From Paenibacillus sp. MAEPY2 (GTDB lineage Bacteria; Bacillota; Bacilli; Paenibacillales; Paenibacillaceae), in the NCBI RefSeq assembly GCF_000499205.1, contig NZ_AWUK01000007.1, positions 283,945 to 347,944 on the forward strand: a DNA stretch of 64,000 nucleotides. The letters are read 5' to 3'. This document shows positions 60,888 to 64,000 of this stretch, piece after piece (position 1 is the first letter of the stretch; each line of letters begins with the position of its first letter). The notes under the pieces are model-generated. The model worked only from the letters and a program-made list of their open reading frames with translations. It was not told the DNA's origin and made no database searches. The position numbers were made by a program, and so were the translations under genes.

Positions 60888-62912
60888 ATGGAACTTTTTA
60901 TTGCCGTGCTTGTTTTGCTGGTACTGCTCGGTTTATCGAATATTTTGAACCGATTTGTACCCTTTATCCCCATTCCGCTAATTCAGATTGTTCTTGGTGT
61001 AGCCATAGCACTATTACCTGCGGGTGTGCATCTGCCACTGAATCCGGAATTGTTCTTCGTGCTTTTTATCGCTCCGTTGCTGTACAACGACGGGAAGCGA
61101 ACGCCTAGGCACGAGCTGTGGAATCTAAGAGCACCCATCCTGTTGTTGGCCTTGGGCCTTGTATTTGTCACGGTTGTCGTTGCAGGGTACGCTATTCACT
61201 GGCTTATTCCAACCATTCCGCTACCTGCGGCTTTTGCACTTGCGGCAATACTGTCCCCGACAGATGCTGTGGCTGTCGGCGCCATGGCAGGTCGTGTGCA
61301 TTTGCCCAAGAGCATACATAGGCTTCTGGAGGGAGAAGCATTAATGAATGATGCATCCGGTCTGGTTGCATTCAAATTTGCGATTGCCGCCACGGTGACG
61401 GGTGTATTTTCCCTGGCTCAGGCTTCATTCAGTTTTATACTTATCGCGATTGGCGGGTTGTTGATTGGTGCCTTGTTATCCTTACTGTTGATCCGACTGG
61501 GTGTCTGGATTCGCCGTCTAGGTATGGAAGATGTGACCATTCATATGCTGTTGCAAATCTTAACGCCATTCGTTATTTATCTGGTGAGTGAAGAGGTCGG
61601 TGTTTCGGGCATTCTGGCGGTAGTCGCTGGCGGGATCATTCACGCCATTGAGCGTGACCGGACAGAGTCTGTACAACTGAAGATGCAGGTCGTGTCTGCC
61701 AGCACCTGGTCTGTGATTTTATTTATTTTGAACGGTTTGGTCTTTGTCATTCTTGGGGTACAGATCCCGGATGTGCTGAGTACCATCTTCGAAAATGTTT
61801 CATTTGATAACTTGCAAGTACTCGGCTATGTGGGCCTAATTTCAATCTTATTGTTGGTCCTTCGTTTTGTATGGATCTATCTGTTCTGGAAAGGAAATGA
61901 AAATTCCGGTGAGGCGTTGTCGAGCGGGACGCCCCGGCTGAAAGAGATTACGATCATTACCCTTTCAGGTGTGAGAGGGGCTGTAACATTGGCGGGGGCA
62001 TTCTCCATTCCTTATGTTCTCCAGGATGGATCTCCTTTTCCTGAAAGGGATCTGATCATTTTCCTAGCGGCAGGTGTGATTCTGTTCACTCTGATTGCTG
62101 CAAGTGTATTCCTTCCTATTCTTGCGAAGAACGAAGAGAAAGCGGAGGAAGGTGCGCCGCAAACGACGGAAAAAAAAGCACAGGATATTATGCTGAACGC
62201 CGCCATTCGCGCAGTCAAGTCGGAAATGAACGACGAGAACAAAGCTGCTGCGCTTGCCGTAGTTTCGGATCTGTCGAAATATATCAGGCAGGCGGCTGGC
62301 GAGCTTACTGCCGGAAAGCGCAAGGATATTTTGAAACAGGAAACAGCAATTAATCTCATCGCTACCCGGGCTGAACGCAAGGAAATTGAGAATATGATGG
62401 ACGAAAATGTAATTGCTTCGGAAGCGGCCTTTAGATGTAACAGCTGGTTGGATCGTAAGGAAATGATGCTTGCGAATCGTACGAATACCCAGATGATGTT
62501 CTCACTCAGTGAAATTGGACGAGTGTTTGGACATGTGTTTACCCATCGTTCACGGAAACCGGATCAGCCATTTATGATCGAGAATGCGGAGCTGTTCCGT
62601 CATGTGAAGATGCGTACCTCGGAAGCGGCGATCAAGGCGATCCGTGCGCATATGAACGACAGTAACCGGATTGTAGCTCTTTCGGTCATCTCCAGATATG
62701 AACGGGTCATTGCTAAATTGCGTACCTGGAATCAGGGCAAAACCGAAGATCCATTTGATCAGGATAAGCTGGAATTGCAAATGGTGGCGATGCAGGAGCA
62801 GCGTAATACCATACAGCAATTGTACGAAAAGGGTGAAATCAACCGTGATGTGGCCGCTAAACTCCGCCGATTCATCAATGATGTGGAAGCCACTGCGCTG
62901 AAAAACACTTGA
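60888..62912 (+). CDS. CPA1-family Na+/H+ antiporter (NhaK/YvgP-like)
   Basis: 674 residues. About twelve membrane segments (1-420) carry the CPA1 ion-site signature LSPTDAVAVGAMAGRVHLP and LLEGEALMNDASGLVAFKFA, with the Asn-Asp pair in LMNDASG. A cytoplasmic C-terminal region of about 250 residues is helical and probably regulatory. Length and layout match the Bacillus subtilis antiporter YvgP/NhaK, which expels Na+ or K+ in exchange for H+. The ATG follows GGAAAGGGATTG. It is a single gene. Confidence 0.94.
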   Translation: MELFIAVLVLLVLLGLSNILNRFVPFIPIPLIQIVLGVAIALLPAGVHLPLNPELFFVLFIAPLLYNDGKRTPRHELWNLRAPILLLALGLVFVTVVVAGYAIHWLIPTIPLPAAFALAAILSPTDAVAVGAMAGRVHLPKSIHRLLEGEALMNDASGLVAFKFAIAATVTGVFSLAQASFSFILIAIGGLLIGALLSLLLIRLGVWIRRLGMEDVTIHMLLQILTPFVIYLVSEEVGVSGILAVVAGGIIHAIERDRTESVQLKMQVVSASTWSVILFILNGLVFVILGVQIPDVLSTIFENVSFDNLQVLGYVGLISILLLVLRFVWIYLFWKGNENSGEALSSGTPRLKEITIITLSGVRGAVTLAGAFSIPYVLQDGSPFPERDLIIFLAAGVILFTLIAASVFLPILAKNEEKAEEGAPQTTEKKAQDIMLNAAIRAVKSEMNDENKAAALAVVSDLSKYIRQAAGELTAGKRKDILKQETAINLIATRAERKEIENMMDENVIASEAAFRCNSWLDRKEMMLANRTNTQMMFSLSEIGRVFGHVFTHRSRKPDQPFMIENAELFRHVKMRTSEAAIKAIRAHMNDSNRIVALSVISRYERVIAKLRTWNQGKTEDPFDQDKLELQMVAMQEQRNTIQQLYEKGEINRDVAAKLRRFINDVEATALKNT

Positions 62913-63035
62913 TCATTAGAATTTGTACAATTGTGGAACGGCAGTTCATTAATCAGATATTTCATTAAATAGTTCTGGTGAATCGGGAGATGCTAACAGG
63001 GAGTTTACGTTTGAAGATAAAGAGAGGACATTAAC

Positions 63036-63812
63036 ATGAACCTGAAGGCAGCCCGATGCATCGGATTGTGTATGCTGATTATTTTGCTTGGCAGCAGTTC
63101 TGCCTATGCCAAACCTGTGCAGAAGAATCGACAGTATTATGAGGAACGGGGAGAGATTGTGTGGGAGGTTCCCACGCATGACAAACTCATCGCATTGACC
63201 TTTGATGATGGGCCAGATCCGGTCCAAACCCCGCAGATTCTGGCTTTGCTACAGCAGTATCAGGCTAAAGGCACTTTTTTTGTACTTGGCAAATGGGCCG
63301 AAAAGTTTCCTGAACTGATCAAGCAGGAGCAGCGGGAAGGACATGAAATCGCCAATCATACGTATGCACATACGTACGCGGTCAGATCAACAAGGGCGGA
63401 TAAGTACAGCCATGAAATAAACATAGCGGAGAAATCCATTGTTGGAGCAGGGGCGCAGCGTCCCACGTTGTTCAGGCCACCGGGAGGCTATTACAATGAC
63501 ATGGTCATTCAGGTCGCCAAGCAGCAAGGCTATACGATTGTGTTATGGTCCTGGCATCAGGACACACGTGATTGGGCTTCACCAGGTGTATCAGCCATTG
63601 TGAACAAAGTGCTGAAGAACGCACGTAACGGGGATATCGTTCTGTTTCATGATAAGGTGGATGGCAAGTCGCAGACGATAACGGCGCTCAAAACGATTCT
63701 GCCCAAGCTGCAGGAGCAGGGATATCGTTTTGTAACCGTATCGGAACTACTGGCCGTCAAGGCGAGAGAGGCTGCCAAGGATGACAATTCATCCTTACCT
63801 CAGCATCCATAG
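63036..63812 (+). CDS. NodB-type polysaccharide deacetylase
   Basis: 258 residues. The signal peptide (CIGLCMLIILLGSSSAYA) precedes a complete NodB domain: motif 1 TFDDGPD, motif 2 HEIANHTYAHTY, motif 3 RPPGGYYN, motif 4 DTRDW and motif 5 VLFHD. The metal-binding Asp-His-His set is intact. Such secreted enzymes remove N-acetyl groups from peptidoglycan or chitin-like oligomers; the RPPGGYYN form resembles the PdaA group, which acts with the amidase CwlD on spore cortex, but this is not decisive. The ATG follows GAGAGGACATTA. Confidence 0.93.
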   Translation: MNLKAARCIGLCMLIILLGSSSAYAKPVQKNRQYYEERGEIVWEVPTHDKLIALTFDDGPDPVQTPQILALLQQYQAKGTFFVLGKWAEKFPELIKQEQREGHEIANHTYAHTYAVRSTRADKYSHEINIAEKSIVGAGAQRPTLFRPPGGYYNDMVIQVAKQQGYTIVLWSWHQDTRDWASPGVSAIVNKVLKNARNGDIVLFHDKVDGKSQTITALKTILPKLQEQGYRFVTVSELLAVKAREAAKDDNSSLPQHP

Positions 63813-63820
63813 TTCAAGCC

Positions 63821-63860
63821 AAAAACCGCAGGTCTCCGATGAAGAGACTGCGGTTTTTTT
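63821..63860 (+). terminator. Terminator after the deacetylase
   Basis: AAAAACCGCAG (63821-63831) pairs with CTGCGGTTTTT (63848-63858) with an inner TCTC/GAGA stem, followed by a T run. Confidence 0.92.
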
Positions 63861-64000
63861 ATCGTTTCAATATATAAATTGAACTAAAGAATATTTACCC
63901 TTGCCACTCCGATGACAGAACAACCTTCCGATCACTGTTATCACCAGATTTTTTGGGGTACATAGGGTATTGGGTTGCCAGTGAAATTCAGCGCTCAGGC
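63861..64000. other. Right-edge sequence without an assignable gene
   Basis: A minus-strand frame reads MYPKKSGDNSDRKVVLSSEW before a stop near 63896 and looks protein-like, but an in-frame stop lies upstream near 63990. It may be the tail of a small gene or chance. Confidence 0.3.

Overview
The window looks like chromosomal DNA of a Paenibacillus-type member of the Bacillota. The reasons are S-layer-homology (SLH) anchored glycosidases, several YesM/YesN-type two-component systems next to LplB/LplC-type sugar permeases without an ATPase gene, large membrane-bound AraC regulators, the yqhH-yqhG pair, a YqzE-family protein, strong AGGAGG ribosome sites and candidate CcpA (cre) operators. I see no insertion sequence, phage gene, CRISPR array, tRNA or rRNA.

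Bases 1-37315 form one glycan-utilisation region. In order it has: a surface GH27 enzyme with SLH repeats (cut by the left edge); a membrane AraC regulator; an ABC importer (two permeases and a lipoprotein); a GH110 alpha-1,3-galactosidase; a GH95 alpha-L-fucosidase-type enzyme; a GH36/clan-D enzyme without signal peptide; a second GH95; a YesN response regulator; a surface SLH enzyme with the same clan-D catalytic domain plus three N-terminal carbohydrate-binding-like repeats; and a classical GH36 alpha-galactosidase. Then come a divergent YesM kinase, a second ABC importer, a divergent GH95-like (DUF5703-like) protein and a soluble AraC regulator. The inferred logic is that surface enzymes trim a polymer rich in alpha-galactose and fucose, the importers take up oligosaccharides, and cytoplasmic GH110, GH95 and GH36 enzymes finish the job. 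No fucose or galactose catabolic genes are present. The substrate is not proven. Blood-group-B-like glycans and basidiomycete fuco(manno)galactans both fit the enzyme set.

Bases 37316-48130 are mostly housekeeping: a divergent polysaccharide deacetylase, a cell-wall amidase, yqzE, an unknown secreted protein, yqhG-yqhH, msrA, a flavin-reductase-like protein and an OatA-like acyltransferase with an SGNH domain.

Bases 48200-57560 are a second, compact sugar locus: binding protein, two permeases, YesM/YesN pair and a GH2 beta-mannosidase, with a cre-like site before the mannosidase.

Bases 57560-64000 hold a FAD monooxygenase, a WrbA/flavodoxin-like protein and a MarR regulator (a plausible redox-stress group), a YneQ-like protein, a CPA1 Na+/H+ antiporter and a NodB-type deacetylase. 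Intrinsic terminators are clear at most operon ends.
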